Below, one piece after another: positions 18,105 through 25,465 of a stretch of 64,000 bases of DNA; the stretch's first letter is position 1; each line of letters opens with the position of its first letter. The notes under the pieces were generated by a model. The model had not been told where the DNA came from. It saw nothing but the letters and a program-made list of their open reading frames with translations, and searched no databases. The stretch comes from Desulfovibrio mangrovi (GTDB taxonomy: Bacteria; Desulfobacterota; Desulfovibrionia; Desulfovibrionales; Desulfovibrionaceae), in NCBI RefSeq assembly GCF_026230175.1, contig NZ_CP104208.1, positions 3,844,001-3,908,000 on the forward strand. Reading direction: 5' to 3'. A program made the position numbers and the translations under genes.

Positions 18105-19361
18105 TCAGGTTTCGTGGCTGCGCAGCACGTCCAGCACTTCCACGCGGGAAGCCTTCCATGCCGGATAGGCTCCGGCAATGAGACCGAACAGGACGGAAGC
18201 GCCGCAGGACATGGCAATCAGCAGCGGGTCATATACATAGGGGAAGTTGCCTATGCGATATACCACGGTCACGCAGAGCAGAGCTCCGCATACACCAAGA
18301 AGGCCGCCAGTGCCAGACATGAGACCGGCTTCCAGAAGAAATTGCAGCACGATGGAACGGCGTTTGGCTCCCACGGCGCGGCGTATGCCTATCTCCAGCC
18401 TGCGTGAGCGTACCAGCAGGATCATGATGGACAGAATGCCGAGGCTGCCCACCATGAAGGAAATGCCGGAACTCATGACGCCCAGTGTCCACACGAGGTC
18501 CAGAGCCTGAGTCTGCAGTATGGCCGCGTCACTGGCCGTGAGCACGGCGAAATCGTCGCGGGCTGGATCGGTTATCTGGTGCCGTGCACGGAGCAGGGCT
18601 TTTGTCTCAGCCTTGGCGGCCGTCGTATCCGCGCCGTCGTACAGGGTCATGTAGACGCCGGAGATGTAATCCTGATTGCTCATGCGCCGCATGTAGGTGG
18701 TGACGGGGACGAATACCTGCTCGTCCTGATCGGTGCCGGAAAGGTCGCGGCCCTTCTCTTCCATGACGCCTATCACTTCGAGGCCCGCGCGGTAGAAAAA
18801 TACGGTTTGCCCCAATGCCAGCTCGGGCTTGCCGAAGAGCTTTTCCGCAATGGTCTTGCCCAGTACGCAAACCTTGGCCCGTGTCTCCACGTCATTCCGC
18901 GAAATAAAGCGGCCAGTGGCCGGAGCTACGGAGCGTACAGCGGTATACGCGGGAGCCGTGGCCACAAGCTGGGCTGTGGTCGTGGTGCGCTGAAAGCGAA
19001 CCGGCATGTTCTTTCTTACAAAGGGAACGCCGACGCGTACCTGCGGTACGCCGCTGATCAGGGCTTCTGCATCGGCGAGGGTGAATGTGGTGGTTTCGCT
19101 GCCGAAGCGGACGGAGCCGCTATGGACGAAGCGCACCTTGCCGGACATGGCTACAAACAGGTTGGGGCCGAGCTTGGCGGTCTCTTCTTCCGCCTTTTGT
19201 ACCATGGCCTTGGAAACATGCATGACGCCGGTAAGGGCCAGTGCGCCGAGGAATACACCGAGCATGGCAAGGGCCGTGCGCAACTTGTGGGTGGCAAGCG
19301 CCTGCAGGGCGATTTTCAGGCCGCCGAACAGGGTGTGCAGCATGGAAGCGGCGGTGCTCAT
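18105..19361 (-). CDS. ABC transporter permease, MacB/FtsX type (second of pair)
   Basis: A 418-residue membrane protein with the MacB topology. One N-terminal helix ('LRTALAMLGVFLGALALTGVM', about 28-48) is followed by a large periplasmic MacB_PCD domain (about 50-275) and three C-terminal helices within FtsX ('LGVMSSGISFMVGSLGILSIMILLV', then 'RRAVGAKRRSIVLQFLLEAGLMS'). No ATPase domain is fused. It starts 2 nt past the first permease and likely pairs with it. Their ATPase and fusion protein are probably the genes at 25.9-27.8 kb. Confidence 0.88.
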   Translation of the reverse strand: MSTAASMLHTLFGGLKIALQALATHKLRTALAMLGVFLGALALTGVMHVSKAMVQKAEEETAKLGPNLFVAMSGKVRFVHSGSVRFGSETTTFTLADAEALISGVPQVRVGVPFVRKNMPVRFQRTTTTAQLVATAPAYTAVRSVAPATGRFISRNDVETRAKVCVLGKTIAEKLFGKPELALGQTVFFYRAGLEVIGVMEEKGRDLSGTDQDEQVFVPVTTYMRRMSNQDYISGVYMTLYDGADTTAAKAETKALLRARHQITDPARDDFAVLTASDAAILQTQALDLVWTLGVMSSGISFMVGSLGILSIMILLVRSRRLEIGIRRAVGAKRRSIVLQFLLEAGLMSGTGGLLGVCGALLCVTVVYRIGNFPYVYDPLLIAMSCGASVLFGLIAGAYPAWKASRVEVLDVLRSHET

Positions 19362-19363
19362 GG

Positions 19364-20638
19364 CTAATCGCCTCCCCGCAGGGCACGTATGGGGTCCATG
19401 TCGGCGGCATGTCGCGCGGGCCGCAGCCCGAAAATAACGCCCACCAGCGTGGCGGAGAGCATCGCGTAGCTGAAGATCTTCCACGACAGGCGGATTTCGA
19501 TGAGGCCGAGCCGGGCCAGCATCTGGCCCATGGCAAGGCCCAGAAAAACGCCCACCACGGCTCCGAGCACTGTCAGCGCCACGGCTTCAATGAGAAACTG
19601 GGTGACAATGGCCTGCCTGTCGGCTCCCATGGCGCGGCGCAGGCCGATTTCGCGCGTGCGTTCGGACACGGAGAGGTAGAAGAGGTTGGCCAGCACGAAG
19701 CCGCCTACCAGAATGGCGGCGGCAGCCGTAATGCCGAGAAATATGGTCAGTCCGCCCTTGATCATGGCGAGAAATTTCTGCACCTCGGCGGCGGAAAGGA
19801 TGGTGAAGTCGTTGGGCTCGCCTTCCCGCAACCCGTGCAGGTGGCGGAGCAGGCTCTCCAGATTGATGATGTTGTCTTCCATGTGTTCGGCGTCATGGAA
19901 TTTGATGCGCAGGGCGCGGAAGTAGCGGCGGTCCACGCCGAAGCGTTGAACCATGGTGGTCAGGGGGATGATGACGCGGTCATCCAGATTGGCCCCGCCT
20001 CCGGCAATGCCGCGTGGGGTGAGTTTGCCTGCTACGGTGAAGGGAATTCGGTTCAGAAAGACGCTTTTGCCTACGGGGCTGGCGTTGCCGAACAGTTCCT
20101 TTGCCACGGTCTCGCCCAGAAGGCAGACACGGGCGCCCATCTCAACGTCTCCGGCGGAAAGGTCACGGCCTTCGGCAAGGGGCCAGTTCCACGATTCCCC
20201 GTAGTTCTCCGTGGCGCCGATGGTGTTTCCAATATCCCACTTTTTGTTGCCGTGGCTGATGCTTGTTGCTCCCGATACCTGCATGGGGACAACAAGATAG
20301 GTGCCCGGCAGTGACTGACGGATGCGTTCCGCGTCATCCCACGTGAGTGTCTTGAAACGCTGGCCCACTGCCCGATTGATTATGTCGCCGCCAAGAATGA
20401 GCAGGGCGTCCGGCCCGAATGACTGCGTGATTTCGTCCGCTTTGCGGTTGGCACCGTCATGGGCGGCGATGATGACCGTGAGCGAGGCGATACCCAGCGC
20501 AATGGCCGTGATGACGAAGACTGAGCGCAGCTTGTAGGCCCACAGCACGTTCAGGGCCATGCCCTGTATGCGCCAGAAGAGGCGCAGACGCTGGCGGAGT
20601 CCGGTGCGGAAGGTTGTGGCGGTTTGCGGAGTCTTCAT
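19364..20638 (-). CDS. ABC transporter permease, MacB/FtsX type (first of pair)
   Basis: A 424-residue permease with an N-terminal membrane helix ('VFVITAIALGIASLTVIIAA', about 40-60), a periplasmic domain, and three C-terminal helices with the FtsX signature 'REIGLRRAMGADRQAIVTQFLIEA'. Such proteins act as mechanotransmitting or lipoprotein/efflux permeases with a MacA-like fusion protein. A weak ribosome site precedes the ATG. Upstream of it lies the terminator of a symporter gene rather than its usual ATPase. The substrate is unknown. Confidence 0.88.
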   Translation of the reverse strand: MKTPQTATTFRTGLRQRLRLFWRIQGMALNVLWAYKLRSVFVITAIALGIASLTVIIAAHDGANRKADEITQSFGPDALLILGGDIINRAVGQRFKTLTWDDAERIRQSLPGTYLVVPMQVSGATSISHGNKKWDIGNTIGATENYGESWNWPLAEGRDLSAGDVEMGARVCLLGETVAKELFGNASPVGKSVFLNRIPFTVAGKLTPRGIAGGGANLDDRVIIPLTTMVQRFGVDRRYFRALRIKFHDAEHMEDNIINLESLLRHLHGLREGEPNDFTILSAAEVQKFLAMIKGGLTIFLGITAAAAILVGGFVLANLFYLSVSERTREIGLRRAMGADRQAIVTQFLIEAVALTVLGAVVGVFLGLAMGQMLARLGLIEIRLSWKIFSYAMLSATLVGVIFGLRPARHAADMDPIRALRGGD

Positions 20639-20848
20639 GGTTCGTGGCGTGCTGCAACGGTGGGAGGTTGGAGGATGTTGATCGGCATATGGTAATCATC
20701 TGCGGCAGAACCGCAAGCGGAATCGTCGGACTGATGCGTCAAACAATCATGAGGAAGCTTGCCGGTAGGTTGTCGTTTCCGCAGCCCCGTTCTTTTGCAG
20801 TACATATGAGCTGTTGGGCAGCATGCACCAGATTCCGTTTTAAATGAT

Positions 20849-20872
20849 GAAGGGCGCGTTGCCGCGCCCTTC
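20849..20872 (-). terminator. Hairpin after second symporter gene
   Basis: GAAGGGCGCG pairs with CGCGCCCTTC around TTGC, 25 nt past the symporter stop. The trailing T-run on the minus strand is poor (ATCATTTAAAAC), so termination may be partial and some transcript could continue into the permease genes. Confidence 0.6.
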
Positions 20873-20896
20873 TCGATTGTCGATTTCCTTGGAGAG

Positions 20897-22504
20897 CTAG
20901 CAGTTCTGCCAGCAGGCTTCCACGTGTTCGTCGGCAAGGCTTGTGGAGAATGCGCTTACGCCCCATGCGAGCAGGAAGGCGAAGGGCAGAGCCACCACGT
21001 TGGGGTCTACCCACTGGAGCAGGAACAGCCAGCTGCCCTTGGTCGCGTCGGCAACGAGCGTGGTCTTGCCGAAGAGGAACTGGCACAGACCTATGGAAGC
21101 AGCTTCCTTTTCATGGATGAAGAGCAGCCAGAACATGGAGGTCATGAAGCCTCCGATGATGGAGACCTTGGCACCGGCTTTGGTCATGCCCTTCCAGTAC
21201 AGGCCGAGCAGGTAGGCAGGCAGGAAGGCTGCACCGCACAGGCCGAAGAAGAACGCCGTGGCGCGGGCGATGACGGATTCCGGCAGCACCCATGCCCAGA
21301 TGAGGGCGGCGAGAATGGTGATGACCACGCCCATCTGGTTCACCGCCATGGAATTTCCTGCGGCACGCACGCGGGTGCGCATGGCGCGGGCATAGATGTC
21401 GTGGCCCAGCGAGGTGCCACCCACGTGGAACTGGCTGGAAAGGGTGGACATGGCTGCGGCGAACATGGCCAGCAGGAACACGGCGGAGAACCACGAGGGC
21501 ATCATGGTTTCGATGAATGTGGGAATGATCTTGTCAATGTTGCCACCGGCCATGGCTATGCTGATTTTGCCGAATTCCTTGAAGAACACGGCGTTGGAAA
21601 GGGCGCCGACAGTGAAAGCCACGCCCGTCATCAACAGGATGAAAATGCCGCCGTAGAGCACGGCCCGGTTCAGTTCGCGGTCGCCGGGTACGGTCATGAA
21701 GCGCACGGCAAGCTGCGGCTGGGCAAGCACGCCCACACCCACGCCGTAGACGATGGTGGTGTAGATGGTCAGCCACAGGGGCGAGAAGGGCACGGCTCCC
21801 TGCGTCCAGCCGAGCATGCCGCCTTTCTGCAATTTTTCCGGCATCAGGTGGGCCATGTCGGTGAGCATCTGGTGACCTTCCGTCACGCCGCCGAGCAGGC
21901 TGTAAGTGTAGCAGATGAGTACCAGCATCATCACGGCCATGATGGTACCCTGAAAGACATCCGTATACATAACGGCCTTCATGCCGCCCGTGATGACGTA
22001 GAGCGCCACGATGGCAGTTACGCCGAGCAGCACCCATGTGTAGGGCAGGCCGAGGGAGACTTCCACCATGCGGCATATGCCGATGAGCACGGCAGCGGCG
22101 TAGACGGGAATGAACAGGAAGATCACGCCGCCGGTAAAGCCCTGAATGAATCTGGATTGATAGCGTTTGCCCAGCAGTTCCGGAAAGGTGTGGCAGTTGA
22201 GGGCAAGCCCCATGCGGCGGGTGCGTTTGCCGAAGAAGACCATGGCGATGAAGATGCCGAAGACCAGTGTGAAAACGGTGAGCCAGAGCAGGGGAAACCC
22301 GAACAGCCCTGCCGCGCCGCCGAAGCCGATGATGGCGGAAGTGGAAATGAAGGTGGCCCCGTAGGACATGGCCATGACGAAGGGGTTCACGCGGCGGCCT
22401 GCCAGCATGTAGTCATTGGCTCCCTTGGTTTCCTTCCACCCCTTGTACCCGAGATAGAAAACGATGGCGAAATAGACCAGCGTGGTAATCAGCTTGGCGG
22501 TCAT
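20897..22504 (-). CDS. Sodium:solute symporter (SSS family), copy 2
   Basis: A 535-residue secondary transporter with about 13 membrane helices. It has the SSS-family region 'SYGATFISTSAIIGFGGAAG' (about 48-67) and a 'TGGMKAVMYTDVFQG' motif. By eye it differs from the copy at 23102-24709 at about 21 positions (roughly 96% identical), most in the first 300 residues. It lies 11 nt behind a 54-residue accessory membrane protein. The pair is preceded by a Phe-rich leader peptide and terminator, which points to phenylalanine or a related aromatic compound as substrate (inference). The acetate-type ActP group is an alternative. Confidence 0.9.
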   Translation of the reverse strand: MTAKLITTLVYFAIVFYLGYKGWKETKGANDYMLAGRRVNPFVMAMSYGATFISTSAIIGFGGAAGLFGFPLLWLTVFTLVFGIFIAMVFFGKRTRRMGLALNCHTFPELLGKRYQSRFIQGFTGGVIFLFIPVYAAAVLIGICRMVEVSLGLPYTWVLLGVTAIVALYVITGGMKAVMYTDVFQGTIMAVMMLVLICYTYSLLGGVTEGHQMLTDMAHLMPEKLQKGGMLGWTQGAVPFSPLWLTIYTTIVYGVGVGVLAQPQLAVRFMTVPGDRELNRAVLYGGIFILLMTGVAFTVGALSNAVFFKEFGKISIAMAGGNIDKIIPTFIETMMPSWFSAVFLLAMFAAAMSTLSSQFHVGGTSLGHDIYARAMRTRVRAAGNSMAVNQMGVVITILAALIWAWVLPESVIARATAFFFGLCGAAFLPAYLLGLYWKGMTKAGAKVSIIGGFMTSMFWLLFIHEKEAASIGLCQFLFGKTTLVADATKGSWLFLLQWVDPNVVALPFAFLLAWGVSAFSTSLADEHVEACWQNC

Positions 22505-22515
22505 GGTGTTGCTCC

Positions 22516-22680
22516 CTATGCGTTGTCTCCGCCTTCGTCAGGCAGAATATCGTCTATGGAAATGGTGTCCGGCGTGCCGGTGTTATTCCAGTTGATGTAG
22601 CCGTATGCCACGCAGCCTATTGCCGAAATGATGCATAGCCAAAAGGCCAGTGCCGTGTCCCAACTGCCGAGTCCGAGCAT
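22516..22680 (-). CDS. Small symporter accessory membrane protein, copy 2
   Basis: A 54-residue protein with one membrane helix ('TALAFWLCIISAIGCVAYGYI', about 9-29), then a polar tail (NWNNTGTPDTISIDD) ending in acidic residues. It begins with ATG preceded by GAGGAAAC. It is matched by a near-identical 55-residue gene at 24722-24889 ahead of the other symporter. The first 44 residues differ at one position (Y28/F), and the last 10 vary. Small proteins of this kind upstream of SSS transporters are known as symporter accessory proteins. The exact role is unproven. Confidence 0.85.
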   Translation of the reverse strand: MLGLGSWDTALAFWLCIISAIGCVAYGYINWNNTGTPDTISIDDILPDEGGDNA

Positions 22681-22710
22681 GTTTCCTCCTCAGGGTTAAC
22701 GCCGTTACAA

Positions 22711-22745
22711 CGAAAAAGGGCCGCAGGTTTTCACCTGCGGCCCTT
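22711..22745 (-). terminator. Attenuator terminator, symporter unit 2
   Basis: A 13-bp stem AAGGGCCGCAGGT (22716-22728) with ACCTGCGGCCCTT (22733-22745). On the minus strand five T residues follow, then CG. It stands between the leader ORF and the accessory gene, so it would end transcription before the structural genes unless disrupted. Its 5' arm can instead pair over 7 bp (CCTGCGG, 22734-22740) with the leader strand at 22803-22809. Confidence 0.88.
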
Positions 22746-22771
22746 GTGGGTGCCTTGGTTCTAGTTCTTCT

Positions 22772-22888
22772 TCAGCAGCGCGTGGTCGCGCACACCCGGG
22801 GTCCGCAGGCAATCAAGCCGCTAAAGAAGAAGCTAAAAAAGAAGCTGAATGCGAAGTGCGCAAGTGCGCGTGCGGTAAGGGTGTTCAT
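22772..22888 (-). CDS. Phenylalanine-rich leader peptide, symporter unit 2
   Basis: A 38-codon ORF starting ATG at 22888 and ending TGA at 22772. It contains eight phenylalanines in residues 12-22 (F-A-F-S-FFF-S-FFF) and a conserved C-terminal half (FFSG-IACG-RVCA-RC) shared with the leader of unit 1. The Phe codons (22817-22831) can pair over 15 bp, with two G-U pairs, with the region just past the stop (22765-22779). This is the layout of the E. coli pheA-type attenuation leader. No Shine-Dalgarno is visible, and a promoter -10-like hexamer lies 10 nt before the ATG, so it may be read as a nearly leaderless mRNA. Confidence 0.85.
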   Translation of the reverse strand: MNTLTARALAHFAFSFFFSFFFSGLIACGPRVCATTRC

Positions 22889-22898
22889 AGGGATGTTG

Positions 22899-22926
22899 TT
22901 TACGCGGCTGTTTTCAAATTTGTCAA
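22899..22926 (-). promoter_or_regulatory. Promoter for symporter unit 2
   Basis: A perfect TTGACA -35 box (minus strand of 22921-22926), a 16-nt spacer and a weak -10, CGTAAA (22899-22904). The leader ATG follows 10 nt after the -10. The same layout with a better -10 precedes the other copy. Confidence 0.65.
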
Positions 22927-23049
22927 GCCGGAATTTGTTGTGGATATGAAAAATAATGACGTATCACTCCTGAGTGCGGTGGTTAATACTGCATTTGGGG
23001 CAAGCAGCTAACGGGATGGAGCTGCTGCCGGTTACCGTAAGTACGGTAA

Positions 23050-23081
23050 CAGAAAGGGGGGCGCGTTGCCGCGCCCCCCTT
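23050..23081 (-). terminator. Intrinsic terminator after symporter copy 1
   Basis: GGGGGGCGCG (23056-23065) pairs with CGCGCCCCCC (23070-23079) around TTGC. TTTCTG follows on the minus strand. It isolates unit 1 from the promoter of unit 2. Confidence 0.85.
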
Positions 23082-23101
23082 ATTCGGTTGAGTATGGATG
23101 G

Positions 23102-24709
23102 TTAGCAGTTCTGCCAGCAGGCTTCCACGTGTTCGTCGGCAAGGCTGGTGGAGAATGCGCTTACGCCCCATGCGAGCAGGAAGGCGAAAGGCAGGGCCAC
23201 CACGTTGGGGTCTACCCACTGGAGCAGGAACAGCCAACTGCCCTTGGTCGCATCGGCAACGAGCGTGGTCTTGCCGAAAAGGAACTGGCACAGGCCTATG
23301 GAGGCGGCTTCCTTTTCGTGGATGAAGAGCAGCCAGAACATGGAGGTCATGAAGCCGCCGATAATGGAGACCTTGGCACCGGCTTTGGTCATGCCCTTCC
23401 AGTACAGGCCGAGCAGGTAGGACGGCAGGAAGGCTGCACCGCACAGGCCGAAGAAGAACGCCGTGGCGCGGGCGATGACGGATTCCGGCAGGACCCATGC
23501 CCAGACGAGAGCGGCGAGAATGGTGATGACTACGCCCATCTGGTTCACGGCCATGGAATTCCCTGCGGCGCGCACGCGGGTGCGCATGGCGCGGGCATAG
23601 ATGTCGTGGCCCAGCGAGGTGCCACCCACGTGGAACTGGCTGGAAAGGGTGGACATGGCTGCGGCGAACATGGCCAGCAGGAACACGGCGGAGAACCACG
23701 AGGGCATCATGGTCTCGATGAATGTGGGAATGATCTTGTCAATGTTGCCGGCTGCCATGGCAATGCTGATCTTGCCGAATTCCTTGAAGAACACGGCGTT
23801 GGAAAGGGCACCTACGGTGAAGGCCACGCCCGTCATCAGCAGGATGAAGATGCCGCCGTAGAGTACGGCCCGGTTCAGCTCGCGGTCACCGGGAACGGTC
23901 ATGTAGCGTACGGCAAGCTGGGGTTGGGCAAGTACGCCGATACCCACGCCGTAGACGATGGTGGTGTAGATGGTCAGCCACAACGGGGAGTAGGGCACGG
24001 CTCCCTGCGTCCAGCCGAGCATGCCGCCCTTCTGCAGCTTTTCCGGCATCAGGTGGGCCATGTCGGTGAGGGTCTGGTGGGCTTCCGTCACACCGCCGAG
24101 CATGGAATAGGTGTAGTAGATCAGAATGAGCATCATCACGGCCATGACGGTGCCCTGAAATGCGTCCGTGTACATGACGGCCTTCATGCCGCCCGTGATG
24201 ACGTACAGGGCGATGATGGCGGTTACGCCGATCAGCACCCATGTGTAGGGCAGGCCGAGGGAGACTTCCACCATGCGGCATATGCCGATGAGCACGGCAG
24301 CGGCATAGACGGGAATGAACATGAAGATAACGCCGCCGGTGAAGCCCTGAATGAATCTGGATTGATAGCGTTTACCGAGCAGCTCGGGGAAGGTGTGGCA
24401 GTTGAGAGCAAGTCCCATGCGGCGGGTGCGTTTGCCGAAGAAGATCATGGCGATGAAGATGCCGAAGACAAGATTGAACACCGTGAGCCACAGCAACGGA
24501 AAGCCGAAGAGACCGGCTGCGCCGCCGAAGCCGATGATGGCGGAGGTGGAAATGAAGGTGGCCCCGTAGGACATGGCCATGACGAAGGGGTTCACGCGGC
24601 GGCCTGCCAGCATGTAGTCGCTGGCGCCCTTGGTCTCCTTCCAGCCCTTGTAGCCGAGGTAGAAGACAATGCCGAAGTAGACCAGCGTGGTGAGCAGTTT
24701 GGCTGTCAT
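23102..24709 (-). CDS. Sodium:solute symporter (SSS family), copy 1
   Basis: A 535-residue transporter, nearly identical to the copy at 20897-22504 and arranged in the same direction. It is the first copy in transcription order. Residues 1-300 carry almost all of the roughly 21 differences, while the C-terminal half is almost unchanged, which suggests recent duplication or gene conversion. It lies 12 nt behind its own accessory protein. The two copies carry separate leaders, promoters and terminators, so they can be expressed independently. Substrate as for copy 2: an aromatic amino acid or related acid is inferred from the leader only. Confidence 0.9.
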   Translation of the reverse strand: MTAKLLTTLVYFGIVFYLGYKGWKETKGASDYMLAGRRVNPFVMAMSYGATFISTSAIIGFGGAAGLFGFPLLWLTVFNLVFGIFIAMIFFGKRTRRMGLALNCHTFPELLGKRYQSRFIQGFTGGVIFMFIPVYAAAVLIGICRMVEVSLGLPYTWVLIGVTAIIALYVITGGMKAVMYTDAFQGTVMAVMMLILIYYTYSMLGGVTEAHQTLTDMAHLMPEKLQKGGMLGWTQGAVPYSPLWLTIYTTIVYGVGIGVLAQPQLAVRYMTVPGDRELNRAVLYGGIFILLMTGVAFTVGALSNAVFFKEFGKISIAMAAGNIDKIIPTFIETMMPSWFSAVFLLAMFAAAMSTLSSQFHVGGTSLGHDIYARAMRTRVRAAGNSMAVNQMGVVITILAALVWAWVLPESVIARATAFFFGLCGAAFLPSYLLGLYWKGMTKAGAKVSIIGGFMTSMFWLLFIHEKEAASIGLCQFLFGKTTLVADATKGSWLFLLQWVDPNVVALPFAFLLAWGVSAFSTSLADEHVEACWQNC

Positions 24710-24721
24710 GCTGTTATCTCC

Positions 24722-24889
24722 CTATCTGTCGTCATCGCAACTGCCGTCCGGCAGCACGTCGTCTATGGAAATGGTGTCGGGCGTACCGGTGTTATTCCAG
24801 TTGATGAAGCCGTATGCCACGCAGCCAATTGCCGAAATTATGCACAGCCAGAAAGCCAGCGCCGTGTCCCAACTGCCGAGTCCGAGCAT
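24722..24889 (-). CDS. Small symporter accessory membrane protein, copy 1
   Basis: A 55-residue protein beginning MLGLGSWDTALAFW, with a single membrane helix at about 9-29 and a shared NWNNTGTPDTISIDD tail. It diverges from the copy at 22516-22680 only in the final segment. The ATG is preceded by GAGGAGGAAAC, and the stop lies 12 nt before the symporter ATG. The tight pairing in both duplicated units argues that the small protein works with the transporter. Confidence 0.86.
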   Translation of the reverse strand: MLGLGSWDTALAFWLCIISAIGCVAYGFINWNNTGTPDTISIDDVLPDGSCDDDR

Positions 24890-24913
24890 GTTTCCTCCTC
24901 TTGTTGCAAGCCC

Positions 24914-24954
24914 GAAAAAACAAGAAGGGCCGCAGGTGTTGCCTGCGGCCCTTC
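24914..24954 (-). terminator. Attenuator terminator, symporter unit 1
   Basis: GAAGGGCCGCAGG (24924-24936) pairs with CCTGCGGCCCTTC (24942-24954), and the minus strand then reads TTGTTTTTTC. In the alternative fold, TTGCCTGCGG of the leader (25008-25017) pairs perfectly over 10 bp with the 5' arm and loop of this hairpin (24939-24948), which would block it. That is an antiterminator arrangement. Confidence 0.92.
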
Positions 24955-24976
24955 GGGGTGTTCGTGAAGCTACTTT

Positions 24977-25084
24977 TTAGCAGCGCCTTGAGGCGCACAC
25001 CCGGGTCCCGCAGGCAATCGTGCCGCTAAAAAAGTAAAAGCCAAAAAAGAATAGCGCAGAGGCGCATGCGGTATGGGTGTTCAT
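24977..25084 (-). CDS. Phenylalanine-rich leader peptide, symporter unit 1
   Basis: A 35-codon ORF, ATG at 25084 to TAA at 24977. Residues 12-19 read FFFGFYFF, i.e. six Phe and one Tyr codon in eight. The start (M-N-T-x-T-A) and the C-terminal half (FFSG-IACG-RVCA-RC) match the other leader. The control codons with the next residues (25022-25036) can pair with 24971-24984 beyond the stop, with one bulge and one G-U. A small hairpin, GCGCC-TCAA-GGCGC, lies near the stop. A weak AAAGG lies 6-7 nt before the ATG. Ribosome stalling at Phe codons should favour the antiterminator. Confidence 0.88.
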   Translation of the reverse strand: MNTHTACASALFFFGFYFFSGTIACGTRVCASRRC

Positions 25085-25092
25085 GGGCAACC

Positions 25093-25120
25093 TTTATCTT
25101 GTGTTTTTCATTATTGTCAA
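25093..25120 (-). promoter_or_regulatory. Promoter for symporter unit 1
   Basis: TTGACA (minus strand of 25115-25120), a 16-nt spacer and GATAAA (25093-25098, four of six matches to TATAAT). The leader ATG begins only 8 nt after the -10, so the transcript starts at or next to the start codon. Confidence 0.75.
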
Positions 25121-25465
25121 GTTCGACAATGAGAAGAACGCAATGGGACAGAACATTATAACGGTGTGACTTTGTCGCGGTGGTGTGGCGCTCTTTGTCT
25201 GGTGTGCTGAATGCTTGTTTTGGCGGGGCTTGGCTGGAGCCTGTTTGTGCGGCGCAGAGAGCAAAAGAAAAGGCCGGAATTGTTCCGGCCTTTTGCTTCG
25301 GATGGGCCCCCGGCCACATCTCGCCGCTAGTGTGGCGAATAATGCGGCAGGATGAAAGTGCGATCAGGCGCTTCGGGATCACCCTCAACTATGTGAAGGG
25401 ATATAGTGTGCATACCCTTAACGTCGTTAAAACCTCTATCGGTCAGTGCGGACTGAACCTGAGGG
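25121..25465. other. Intergenic stretch upstream of symporter unit 1
   Basis: Between the unit 1 promoter and the small lipoprotein gene. It holds one clear bidirectional hairpin (25268-25294). I see no convincing gene in the rest. A minus-strand open frame at 25327-25578 overlaps the lipoprotein gene in another frame and is not credible. Confidence 0.6.
25265..25294. terminator. Bidirectional intrinsic terminator
   Basis: AAAAGGCCGGAA (25268-25279) pairs with TTCCGGCCTTTT (25283-25294) with a 3-nt loop. A- and T-runs lie on both sides. It can end the minus-strand lipoprotein transcript. Confidence 0.85.

Noticed and set aside
20924-24967. Long plus-strand open frames opposite the two symporter genes
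   Set aside because: Both are antisense shadows of the duplicated transporters and carry the same His/Glu/Gly-rich, non-globular composition.
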